From positions 186,001 to 250,000 of the forward strand of contig RSEE01000004.1 of NCBI GenBank assembly GCA_003971905.1: a DNA stretch of 64,000 nucleotides, in the 5' to 3' direction. The stretch comes from Moniliella sp. 'wahieum'. Lineage: Eukaryota; Basidiomycota; Moniliellomycetes; Moniliellales; Moniliellaceae. The translations under genes and the position numbers were made by a program. Each line of letters begins with the position of its first letter. Position 1 is the first letter of the stretch. The notes below the pieces were generated by a model that was given only the letters and a program-made list of their open reading frames with translations, was not told the DNA's origin and did not search any database. This document shows, piece by piece, positions 34,720 through 44,698 of this stretch.

Positions 34720-35490
34720 TCACCGCAGCTTCTTATCCTCGAAGAATACCTAGAGGGAACATGTACGTCAGAGAGGGATGCGAACTCGATGAACCAGGAA
34801 AAGTGGAAACTTACCCGCAGGTGGCGCAGCTGCCAAAGGCAGGTACAAAGAAGAACAACCAACTGAACTGCCGACCAGTACACCGCGCGTGAGTTGGTCT
34901 TTTCAGAAAGGTTGCGGAACTCGGCTTCGCGTTCGCGCTGGTATCGTTGTTCGCGGCGAATGTCGCGGACGAGCGCGTTAAGGTCTTTAACGCGGTTGGA
35001 CAACTCATTAACGTGATTCTGATTCTTGTGCGAGTGATCGGGCTTGGCGTCGCCAATATAATGTCAAGGGTGCATACGAATTTGGCCGTGGTCAGAGCGG
35101 TGGGAGGAGAGGTAGTCGGTAGACAGGCAATCTCGTGTTCCCCTTGTGGCTCGTAAAAGCAAACTTGCCCTCGCTAGGTGCACGGGTGGAGGTGAGGACG
35201 TGGGAATTGTCCAGCCACGAATCAAAATGTTCATACCCAAGTCATCATGGATGTTAAAGCGTTCCCTCGGACTTGTCCCATTCCTCAGCCATGTAGTGGC
35301 CCACGACAACTGTGTCGGAGGGAAGGTCCTCGATGAAGCACTTGCGCTCGTGCTGGTCAAGATAGAAGTAGAGCTACCCAGTCGAGAAGAGTCAGCATTC
35401 AATCGCCCAAGTCCGTGGAATAATACAAACCCCGTGCACAGCGTGTATCGAGGCGATGGCGAAGAGGCTGACCAACAGAAGCAAGCGCAT
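34720..35490 (-). CDS. p24-family (TMED/Erp) ER-Golgi cargo receptor, alpha type
   Basis: A type I membrane protein of COPII/COPI vesicles. The start at 35490 gives a clean signal peptide (MRLLLLVSLFAIASIHAVHG). After an intron of about 57 nt the GOLD domain begins LYFYLDQHERKCFIEDLPSD, the alpha-p24 signature, and continues NIHDDLGMNILIR. The coiled-coil stalk is HSHKNQNHVNELSNRVKDLN and REQRYQREREAEFRNLSE. One membrane helix (AVYWSAVQLVVLLCTCLWQ) leads to the cytosolic tail RHLRVFFEDKKLR, which has the FF exit signal and a KKxx COPI retrieval signal. Intron 2 is 34750-34814. Frame changes are needed in the GOLD domain (near 35265, 35190 and 35060). Confidence 0.88.
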
Positions 35491-35845
35491 TGTTGTCGTA
35501 GGACAGCCGGGATCTCGGGTAGTGGTGGCGTCCAAGAAGCCAAGGCAATCAATCATCTGGCCAACGTGGAGCGCACGAGATCTTACCTAACCAGCTTAAC
35601 TCCACGTACCAGCGCGGATGAAATGTGAAATTCTATTCAGGCTCTGGACTATGGAGGCTCAATTAAAACCCCTGCCCACCACCCAATACGCTCAGGGTAA
35701 GCGCAGCTTGTGTTGAGGAAACCGAGAGCCAGCTTCATATACCCCCCTATTCGCTGTAACATGTAACATTCTATGTGCAAGAGCATTTCTGTACCCTCTC
35801 TCCCCTCTTGAAAGCATCCCGGGGGGGTCAGCATGTTCCAATCAT

Positions 35846-36873
35846 TCATCCCACTGCCCACACTTGGATGCTGCCATCGGTACCGGCTGACACACCTTTG
35901 GCAGAGCCATCAGGGCACGAAACAAGGTCACTCCAAAGTACCTGCACCGCTCTCGAATTTTTACTTGGAGGGGTATGGAACGAGGTACAGGCCGCTGGCT
36001 GTAATGGGGGCACGCCATTGGGGACGACATCGGCTGATGGTATTGACTGGGTGTCCCATAGGTAGACTTTCCCGTCTTCTCCTCCACCCAAAGCGGCTGT
36101 CCCATTGGATAGAATGTCTGCGTGACAGCGATAGTTTTGGTGCGGAGCACCCTCTAGCCTAGCCAACAGGGAACCGTTGTTGATGTCCAATAATCGAGGG
36201 GGAGCGTGCAAAGCGGTGACGAGCATGCGGGAATCCGCGTCCAGCACGATACTAGTGACTGGGTCGCCCATATCGTCCGCGAACATGGTACCGGACCGAA
36301 CATCGTAGATGCGAACAAACCCATCGACGCTACCACTGACAAAGGTATGGTCACCAGTAGCCAAAGTGAGGATAGCATCCTTGCCTTCGGGCAGCTCCAT
36401 CAGAGGTCTCCCGCCCTGAGAGCGCAAGTCATATATGCGGACCATGCCATCAAAACCTCCCACTGCAAGGGTGCTCCCATCAGGGCGAAATGGTCCTGCT
36501 GAGTTCACATTGCGGCCGGCAAAGACGACCGCGTGTGTTCGGCCGCTGGTGCTGCCTTGCAGCCTGCGGACCGGGGAGGCAGTGACCACGTCCCATAAGA
36601 TGACGTTCCGGTCGTTCCCGGCACTTGCAAACGTAGAATTATCCTGCGTCACATCGATCGCCAGAACCTCACGAGCAGTTGCCTTGTAGGATTCAATGGG
36701 GATATGCAGGCCTTCTTTGCTGAGCGTGTCGGCTGGGGGCTGGACGCGTTCCACAAACAGACCCGCCCGTCAGCGCCGCCAGTTAAGACGTACTTGCCCT
36801 TGGAAGCCAGACGAGCTACATGCACAGGGCCGGTATGGGCGTGACTGTACCGGGGTCCACGCTCGATACGCAT
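35846..36873 (-). CDS. WDR83: WD40 protein WDR83/MORG1
   Basis: A seven-bladed WD40 scaffold linked to spliceosome C complexes and MAPK or Rag signalling in animals. The start at 36873 gives the first blade, HTGPVHVARLASKGKYVLTGG followed by DGRVCLWN. After a one-base shift near 36740 come VLAIDVTQDNSTFASAGNDR with VILWDV, then GGFDGMVRIYDLR, VSGSVDGFVRIYDVRSG, SIVLDADSRMLVTA, GGGEDGKVYLWD and a final GTDGSIQVWAVG ending at 35846. The length of about 340 residues matches the family. It shares a 245-bp divergent promoter with RAD18. Confidence 0.85.
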
Positions 36874-37118
36874 GAGCCGACGCGCAAGAAGGTGGGAGTT
36901 GTGGAGTTGCCGAGGTGATCAGTGCATTGGAACATGGAAAGCGGCGGGCGGAACAATGCGAGTAGAAATCGGAATCCGGGACGACTCTCGCGAAAGCTGG
37001 TGGTTACGTTATTTGTCGCTTGTCAACACGGTGGCGCGACAACGAAGTAATTTAATTGGTTTGACCATTCTGTACGCACCACTGGGCGTGGCGCCCAACC
37101 ATCGCCCAATCCAGCCAC

Positions 37119-38445
37119 ATGTCCGAGCGCGGCGGAGCCGACGAGATTGGCGACCCCAGCGACTGGAGGGAGAGATGCGCTGGGCTGCTTCATTAGACTC
37201 GAGCATGCGGTGTGAACTGTGCTATGACGTGTTCGTCGCACCCGTCAGTCTACGCGCCTGTGGCCACGCGTTTTGCAGCGTCTGCATCCGGACCCACATC
37301 AACCAGCCCCAAGCCAAGGGTCAATTCTGCCCCAAGTGTCCAGCCAAAGGCGTATGACTCGAGCCTTGTGCCCCAACCAGCACTTGAGATTGCAGCCGAT
37401 GTCTGGAGATCCAACCGCTCGCGGTTGCGTGCTGCCCTTGAACGCCAAGCCCACGATGCCGCCACGATTGCCCAATTAGAACAACGGATCCGCTCACTTG
37501 AGGCAATAGTTCAAGAGCAAAATCAACGAACCCATCCCGAATCTTCGATGATGGAAGAAGATATTACTGCCCCCCTCCATCCTCCTGACGAGATGAAAGA
37601 GGATGAGCCGTTTGATCGCAACCTCGAAGTTGTCCAAAAGATAGGACCGGGGCTCCAGTTCCCTCCCTCTGGCCAAGCGGAGCCGGAAGCTCCACGGCAA
37701 ATCCGCGGCCCATCCTCCAAGCCCTCCTCCCTACTCAAAAGAAAGAGGTCTCGCAGTAACAATTCGGACAACTGTGACGTTGAGATTGTTCAGGCCACTC
37801 CCAAAGCGCTCAATCGCCATTTGGATAGTGGCCGGTGCAAAGCTGACGAGAATCCAAGTCAAAGGGGACCCAGTCCTCCTCTGGCGCATCGCCTGACCGC
37901 TCAAACTCACGAAATGAGGTATGTGCGCCCGTTTCGTCCCGTTTGCGTAAACGAGCAGCAACAGGACGGATTGGGTCGGACGTGACGGCTTTCTTTGGCG
38001 GCAGCGCCCCTGACAATGCTCTTGACCCCCAAGCCAAACGATTGGTTCGGCCCCATTACCATGGACAACGGGATAAGGACCTGCGCAAGTTACTCAAGGA
38101 TGCAGGTCTTTCAGGGGTGGGATCGCGCCAGCGAATGATCCAACGGCACACTCAATGGGTCAACTTTTGGAACGCAAATATCGATGCTACCCCTTCTTTG
38201 CGCAAGTCGACGGCCGAACTTCGATCCCAATTGCACCAGTGGGAAAATAAAGTGCTTGACGCCTACCGCCCACCTTACCCTCCGGCAAGACCTCTTCTTC
38301 GGCAGTGTCAAGTGACGCATGGGTTGCCGTTCACCGAGATCAATTTCGTGACCTGGTCCGAGCCGCCCGCACTTCGGCTATGCACGAACGCAAATGTCTT
38401 GCTGAGTCGACTACGAAGGAGGCCAATGTTTCCGTTGAGCGGTGA
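37119..38445 (+). CDS. RAD18: E3 ubiquitin ligase Rad18 (postreplication repair)
   Basis: With Rad6 it monoubiquitinates PCNA at stalled forks. The N-terminus has a RING finger at about 37209-37350: CELC, ACGHAFC, SVC, and FCPKC. The middle is acidic and Ser/Pro-rich with an NLS-like KRKRSR. A UBZ4-like finger remnant PKALNRHLDSGRC lies at about 37800-37835. The SAP domain (about 38040-38260) is clear: RDKDLRKLLKDAGLSGVGSR and HTQWVNFWNANID, with the trailing ELRSQLHQWE typical of Rad18. The likely C-terminus, after a frame change near 38285, ends VSVER at 38445. The start at 37119 (MSERGG) needs a shift before the RING; further shifts lie near 37330 and 37960. The UBZ lacks its usual CxxC. 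Confidence 0.83.
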
Positions 38446-39474
38446 TGCCCAGGACGGAAGGACCAGTGTTTATGCTCGCCATGGGGGAGATCTGCATGAT
38501 ACCCCTCGGTTGTTGTGCCGCATCTTGTTGTCCCCCACTCTGTACCGTATTGTTACCCCCTCTCACCTCTCATCCGTACTTTTGACTATGGGAACTATGC
38601 TCATAATGCTATTTGAGTTTCTCTGATATAGAAGCTCGGGCTCTCCCTGTTGGTTCTCCATGGCCGGACTGACATCCAGCATCAAGTGGTCAACGCAGGC
38701 TTCGCCCTGTTTTCTATCTAGATGCAGTCTCATAAAGGCTGGAAAACAAAATGTCATTGAAAAATGTCCTTGCTACAACAAGATAAATGCTTGTGGCTTG
38801 TGTTCTCATCGTCAATAACGAAAACCTTCAAGCTTCAGTCCCGAACAACTCTTCTTTCTATAGCTTTTCGGTTCCAACAATGGAAAACGGCTTGTAAGTG
38901 CGATGTTATTTCTTGTCTTGGCCCCACCCCCACCCTCTGGAGCAGTTGGGCTCTTCCCAGATGCAACACATCGCTACTCTGATTCAAGCCTCTCCTGCTC
39001 TCGGTTATGATAACGTCGCTTTCTTTTATGCATCGCGGTTCCTGATGGGTCCCGTTTCCCTAGGTCCTGACCAAATTGATCATACAGAATCGAGACATGC
39101 ATGTGAGGGGAAGGGAGAAAAGTGTACAGATGCCGTTTGGACAAGATGGCTCGTCGGCTATTGACGAGGAGAGAGGGAGGTGAAAGGCCTGAGGGCAAAA
39201 TCCGGGGGGATAGGTGAAGCCGTCGTTGGGAAGGAAAAATGGAGTTGTAGGCACATGTGTATTGGGCACAGGGACGTCTTGAAAGCTTTCCCCCCTCCCC
39301 ATTCCCGGCATGGTAGATGAGGAGGAGAGGTGATATGAGAGAAGAAACATTGGGGAGAAACCCAGGTGTCGAAAACCGAAAACAACAGAAAAAAAGGTGT
39401 ACACCATCTGCGTTTCGTGCGTATAGCAGAGGTGGGGCTCGCACAATCCACGAGGGAGCGAGAGGTACCGGCTT
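38446..39474. other. 1-kb convergent intergenic region
   Basis: Lies between the RAD18 and RRM-gene 3' ends. I see no array and no gene; only short open frames in AT-richer sequence. Confidence 0.45.
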
Positions 39475-41048
39475 CTAATTTGGGCGGCGGCCTGGAGGAG
39501 GTGCACCGTTGGATGCCGCATCATATTCAAAGGCGGGAAGGACGAGGGGGGGTTGTGTGGCCCCCGTTCCCAGATGAATGGGTTGCAAGGCAACGGGCGC
39601 AGGGCATCGTTGGCGGGCCGCCCCTAGTTTGATTATGTGGCTGGCTCGGCCCAATGGAGGGGGCGGGGAACCTGATTCAACAGAAGCGCGTGTCCGATGC
39701 TGGCCAATCGAAGTTAGCGTGGGCACCTCGAACGATTCCACCGATGTCGTATGCCCCGGGAACGAGTCAACCGCCCGTGGCTCCGCACCGGCCATCCGAG
39801 CCGCCTGCTGCGGAAAAGCCAGGGGTGCGGTAGGTAGGACCTTCCCAGCTGAACCGGTGGGGCTGTTGAAACCCTCGTCCGTTCGACGGATCCAGCTCAG
39901 AGCGCTGTCCTGTAGGGAAACCTCCGGTAGCCAGCTGCTGGCTGAGCAAGTACTGGTATATAAAGACTTGAGACGGATCCAATCCACTCGCAACCCAAGC
40001 TGAGCTCGCTGGAGCGCTTCAGAGTCATACGCGCCACGAAACATCCTACCTGTGTTGTTGTCGAAAACAAGAGGAGGGTTAGCCAGCCCTCAGCACAGCC
40101 ACGGCAAAGAAATGGGTACGGTCAACTCACCCTCTCGTGTCCGCGAAGCGAACCGGGCGGGCGGAAGAGGGTCGGGTTGGTCTGTGTCTTCGGTACGAGA
40201 GCTGAACCGAGATGCACTTCCCTCCATGCAAGCTCCATCAATCGCCGTGATCGCTGCCTCGGCCTCGGCGGGTGTAGCCATCGTGACAAACCCAAACCGC
40301 GGGACTCGGTTGTGCCCTGATGATAAACAACGTTGGCATGAAGTACCTGTCATTTGTGCGTTTATTGCACCACCGCCACCCAGCTGCCCGTTAGCGCACT
40401 CGGCAGCTTCACAGCACGAATATAAAAGCACTCTTCTCCCCGCAGAGGGGATGTAGGTGAGAAATACGTACCTGTCCATAAGGTTCGAACATAGGCCAAA
40501 CCCTGGTGGTCAATGTGGCTGGGTAAGCAACGGATATAGAGTGCATTGCCTGGATTGCGTTCATCTGCCTCGCCGTCGTAGCCGTCGCCTGGGTGGGAGA
40601 AGTGGGTACGGTTGTGTGTGTAGAGTAGTCACGCTCGGCGCGCTGAACGTGGGGCACGAGGCAGCGGACTCCGACTCCGACTCCGGTCCCGTCTCTGCCG
40701 TGAGGCCCATTGGCCCCGATCCAAGTCCATGTCCAGCTCAGAGCTGGTTTCGCGATGGCGGAGGGTAGCATTACCCTGTGAGGGAATCGCTCGATGGAGA
40801 ACGGCGGCGGGTGATGCACATGACCTTCCGGGTCATCAGATCCACTGTTGGTCCAAACAGAGGGTCGTCCTGTTGAAGGGGACTGAGAGGCGGAGGGGGA
40901 CTGAGAGGCGGAGGGGGACTGAGAGGGGAGGGGGACTGAGAGGCGGAGGGGGACTGAGAGGCGGAGGGGGAAGAGTGGTCAAGACGGACCGAGTCAGAGC
41001 GGACGGACCAGCGAGAGCTGTGATCGTAGTCCTGATGGTTGTCAAACA
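39475..41048 (-). CDS. Single-RRM RNA-binding protein with Ser/Pro-rich N-terminus
   Basis: The N-terminus (start MFDNHQDYDHSSRW at 41048) passes into a repetitive Ser/Pro/Gln region encoded by an 18-bp tandem repeat. Next is an SR-like stretch with RRDRSRSRSP. The RRM is split by an intron (about 40362-40477): HSIYIRCLPSHI (RNP2) and LAYVRTLW before it; NVVYHQGTTESRGFGFVTM (RNP1) and EAEAAITAIDG after it. The C-terminal part is low in complexity (Gln/Gly/Pro) and contains QVFIYQYLLSQQLA. The frame is broken several times and the ends are approximate. An upstream ATG at 41293 would add a hydrophobic Ser/Thr-rich leader, which looks like UTR. It probably acts in mRNA metabolism; no ortholog is assigned. 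Confidence 0.6.
40881..40970 (+). repeat. 18-bp coding tandem repeat, five copies
   Basis: Unit GACTGAGAGGCGGAGGGG. Two full copies, one shortened copy and two more follow each other. On the minus strand it encodes Ser-Pro-rich repeats in the RRM protein. Confidence 0.85.
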
Positions 41049-41452
41049 TGGGGGGAGAGAGTTGGGACGGAGAAGTAGGTGCTTGTTCGTCGCTGAGAGC
41101 GTCGCTGGGCGGGTGGGCATGACGAACTGGGGTCGAGGTAGGGATGGGGAGGGGGGGCAGAAGATGAAAGGTAGGGAATAAGGCAAGGCAGAACACGTGT
41201 CAGTGCATGCAAGAGCAGATGAGACGCGGAGGGTTGCGTGGAGGCGGTGCGAGGCAGAGAAGAGAGAGACACACGGGCAGTAGCAGCCGCCATGGTGGGG
41301 CCTGTGAGGACGGGACGAGAGAGGAGGATGAGAAGAGGCAGCCGAAGCAGAATGGGGTGGTGGTGGGAGAGAAGGGGGTGGACAGTACCGTCGGGGGTCT
41401 CGGGGGTTGGGGCGGGAATGTGTGGGTTTTAGGTTGGTGTTAGTACGGTGTA

Positions 41453-41473
41453 TGATGCATGATGCATGATATA
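41453..41473. repeat. TGATGCA tandem heptamers
   Basis: TGATGCATGATGCATGAT followed by ATA, in the divergent RRM/ARPC5 region. The core is TGCA. Confidence 0.75.
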
Positions 41474-41572
41474 TTGAGGCAAGATGCTTGCCGCCTGCAC
41501 TGCACCCTGTGCCCAGAGTACGTGCAGCGGCCGAGCCCCGACAGCTCCTGGCGGCGCAGCAGCCAGCAGCAG

Positions 41573-41605
41573 GCCGCCGCTTAGCCGCCGCTTAGCCGCC
41601 GCTTA
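41573..41605 (+). repeat. Three tandem GCCGCCGCTTA units
   Basis: A perfect 11-bp unit repeated three times in the RRM/ARPC5 intergenic region. It is unlike the heptamer words in period and composition. Confidence 0.85.
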
Positions 41606-42050
41606 GCAGCCGGACCGGGGTTCGTGGGTCTTTGGGTGTGGCGACAGGTGGGGAGGACGACCAGGGGTCTATAATCGATCTAACATCCATCCCTATCAGC
41701 CCTCAAATCCAACGCTCAACGTCGCTCACCGTCAAGATTCAATCCCACGTATAACAGTGGCAACAGCAAACAAGCGACCTGGATTGCTTCTCCCTCTTCG
41801 CACACACATTTAAAGGTGCAGAGCGCAGACTACATATACATACCACCCGCTGTTTCGCCTACTTATCTGGAGCCACGATGCGCAGGCATCAGCAGTGCCC
41901 TGCCTTCCCAGCACCATCCTCCCGGCATTACCAGCTACCTAGGTCCTACTTACTCCCTATGCTGCGTTTTCTCGCTTCAATGCAAGTCCCTCCTCAGTGT
42001 GGAGCAAGCGACGGCGACGCGCGGACGCGGGACGGCTCACGCGCTCACGT

Positions 42051-42074
42051 GTGACATGTGACATGTGATGCATG
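42051..42074. repeat. TGACATG/TGATGCA word array
   Basis: GTGACATGTGACATGTGATGCATG: two CATG-core words and one TGCA-core word in register, 225 bp upstream of the ARPC5 start. Confidence 0.75.
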
Positions 42075-42298
42075 GCCAAATTACAATCATGATTTTGATG
42101 TCTCGGATCGTCACAGACATGGCCTGCTCTCCACGCCACAATCTGCCCCACACTCTCCCCATGAGTGCATGAGCCACTTCCTCAGCCTCCCAGCCCATTC
42201 CGCCTGGCGCATTCCGCGCTGAGCACCGCGCACAGACACGTTGCAGCAACCCGAATATAACCCGCCCCTCCATCACCATCTCCGCCTCCGTTGGCTTC

Positions 42299-42843
42299 AT
42301 GGACGCCTGGCGCAAAATCGACATCGACCAATGGGACGAGGACCGCGTGCTCGAGGCGGAGCTCGCACCCATCGATCCGCGTTCGGCCGCCGAGGTGCTC
42401 TCTGCTGTGCGCCAAGCCGGCCAGCAGGCCCGCTCCTCATCTCGAGCGGCGATCAGCCGGGTGCCCTGGCTGCGCTCCTCGCTGAGCCACCATATGGCCC
42501 CGATGTCGAAGTGGGCGAGGCAAAACAGCTTGTTCTCGCCTCGCTTCTCGAAGTGCTCAACTCGACTCGATCCACCGAAATTGCCAAAACCATCGCCTCC
42601 CTCGACTTGGACACAACACGACCTGCTCATGGCATATCTTACAAGGGTCTCGCCCACCCAGAGAATGGCGCATCGGCAGTACTCCTCCAATGGCATGAGA
42701 AGGTACGTTGATCCAGCCCTGCGGCCGCAGCTTGTTGTACGAATGTTCTGCGCCCTAACCTGCTCTATCTTTCCTGTAAGCTTACCGAGGTTGCTGGCGC
42801 TGGCAGCATTGTTCGCGTCATGACTGATCGTCGGAACCTTTAA
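42299..42843 (+). CDS. ARPC5: Arp2/3 complex subunit 5 (p16-Arc)
   Basis: The small subunit of the actin-nucleating Arp2/3 complex (yeast Arc15). The start MDAWRKIDIDQWDED (42299) is the family N-terminus. Then comes VLSAVRQAGQQARS. After a missing base near 42432 come LISSGDQPGALAALLAEPPY, LEVLNSTRSTEI and GLAHPENGASAVLLQWHEK. The intron 42703-42780 ends in an AAG acceptor. The last exon encodes LTEVAGAGSIVRVMTDRR and the stop at 42841-42843. The length of about 155 residues is normal. The lost base falls where a CCC would read as CC, a useful example of the single-base losses seen across the window. Confidence 0.92.
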
Positions 42844-44698
42844 TGTAACAGTGGTGCGCTCATCCTCTTGGGTCATGGACTCGTTTTTCAACATGTCAAC
42901 CCAGAATTATTGAAATGCACTGATATCTAGCAGCTCATCGACTTTGGCGTTGCCTTTCCGCTGCCCTCCGCGGCTAGGCACAGTGGAACATCTGATCCCA
43001 CTTTTCTCGGGCCCCTAATCTGTGAAGCAGAGCCTGGCCGGAGTGACTTTGTAAATGGCGATGGAGCTTTGTCTCCATTCAATATCCAAGGTCTCATGAG
43101 CACACGAGGTTGTTAGGCTTGCTTTCTCTCCAAGCTCCCCCCTTCGTTTCCCTTGGTCCCAGCCAACGCCAGCGCTGGTACTACGGCACCCCCTTGATAT
43201 GATAACTGCACTCCCCTTCTCGGGGCTTGCAGTTGCATACATCCATTCGAGCCAAGCACAAGACATGGCTTGCATTGCAGTTGAGTGCTGGCTACTCCTT
43301 AGCAGACCGTCAAGGGATGAGCTTGTGGGCGCAAAGGGGCTTCAAAACCCGTTGAAGCATCTGAAGTCACCCTTCTATATAGCTCCCCACAAGTCCCTTG
43401 TTTTGGTCTTACTCCTTGCCGTGAGCGCGCTAGGTTGAGGCCTGAGGCTCAATTCAACCCACAGGCGTGGGCTTCCCTCTGGCCTGATCGATCTGATCGC
43501 CTATACTTTTCATGATGCAGGACGCCCTGAGCTGGCAGTCACACGATGACATTGCTTGATTGCCATTTCTGTCGGTATATCCCCCGTGGCCCATAGGTAC
43601 TCCGCCGAGGTTTAAGACAAAGGCATCCAGTCTTCAGAGGCTAAAAGCGGAGAGGCGTCTGAACGCCTGAATGAGGGACAGGAACCAGCCACTATAGATT
43701 CAGGCGTGAGCGCCTGCTCCAGGCCTCGGGCCCATAGGAGACCTGGAATATAAATGAGCTTAATGAGCGACGCGGCATGGTCTGTGGAGAACTCAGACTC
43801 AGATCTCAGATGATACACATCAGGTACTCAGTACTCAGCCCGTTATCATGCGCATGTGCATGACTTGCACATTACTCACTCTCTCTATAGTGAGACTCTA
43901 GTGACTAGTGATGCATGGTGCATGACGCGTGACGTTAGATTATCTCGACATCGGCCGCTAGCAAAAGAGTTGACAGGGGTTGGCTCTGCGCCCACGCACC
44001 TGTAGGTAACGCAGGAGTGCTGTGGGAAGATAGTGGTCGATGGGGTCAAACGAAGCTGGGGGAGGGGAACCTTCGGCATCTGGTCGCCAGCTCAAGCAGC
44101 ACAAGCTCAGGCCCAGGCACTACTGTCACATATAATGTCACGCGTCACGCGTCACGCGGCATTACACTATGGATCACCAAGTCACGGAAAGTCACGCATG
44201 TCACATCGCGTCACCGATCTCAGCGCCTCAGTAACTAGTAAGGACCAGGTCTTGCAGCGTGAGAAGTAGGTTCCGTTGAACGTTGGAACGCGGATGAATA
44301 TTGAATCGATGAATACAATCCAAGAGTGGGGAGCGGGTATCTCGGTGTACTCGATCGTGGGAGTTGTGCATGATCGTGTGCAGATTCCCGGTTGGAGACG
44401 AGAGACCAGCCAGGGTCGTCGCGCACGCGTCACACATGAGCGACCTCTGAGATCTGAGATTGGGCGGCTCAGCGCAGAGCGGCTGCAGCCAGGTGCAGGC
44501 ATCGTTACAAAACTGGCGCCATGCCGGTTCCGAAATAGCGCCGCCGGTTAAATTTTAAAGTATGCCCGTGCCAACAGTGGCGGCAGCGTTGGCTTGTAGC
44601 CGACGGATCGGCTGTGCGAGCCAGCAGCAGCCCGCGGGGCGGGAACAGCGCTTTCATGAGAGATTCAAGCCTGTACTTGTTCCACCACCCTCTCTCAC
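42844..44698. other. 1.85-kb intergenic region upstream of the GH32 gene
   Basis: No gene seen. It holds word arrays at 43900-43935 (CTAG, TGCA and CGCG cores), 44137-44160 (CGCG) and scattered GTGAC, GTCAC and CTCAG words from 43800 to 44240. Confidence 0.5.
44137..44160 (+). repeat. Tandem GTCACGC heptamers
   Basis: Three exact 7-nt copies plus a partial one, about 0.55 kb upstream of the GH32 start. Identical in sequence to the block at 15760-15780. Confidence 0.85.

Noticed and set aside
40729-41181. Plus-strand frame made of Gly/Arg repeats
   Set aside because: It is the antisense image of the 18-bp coding repeat of the minus-strand RRM gene.
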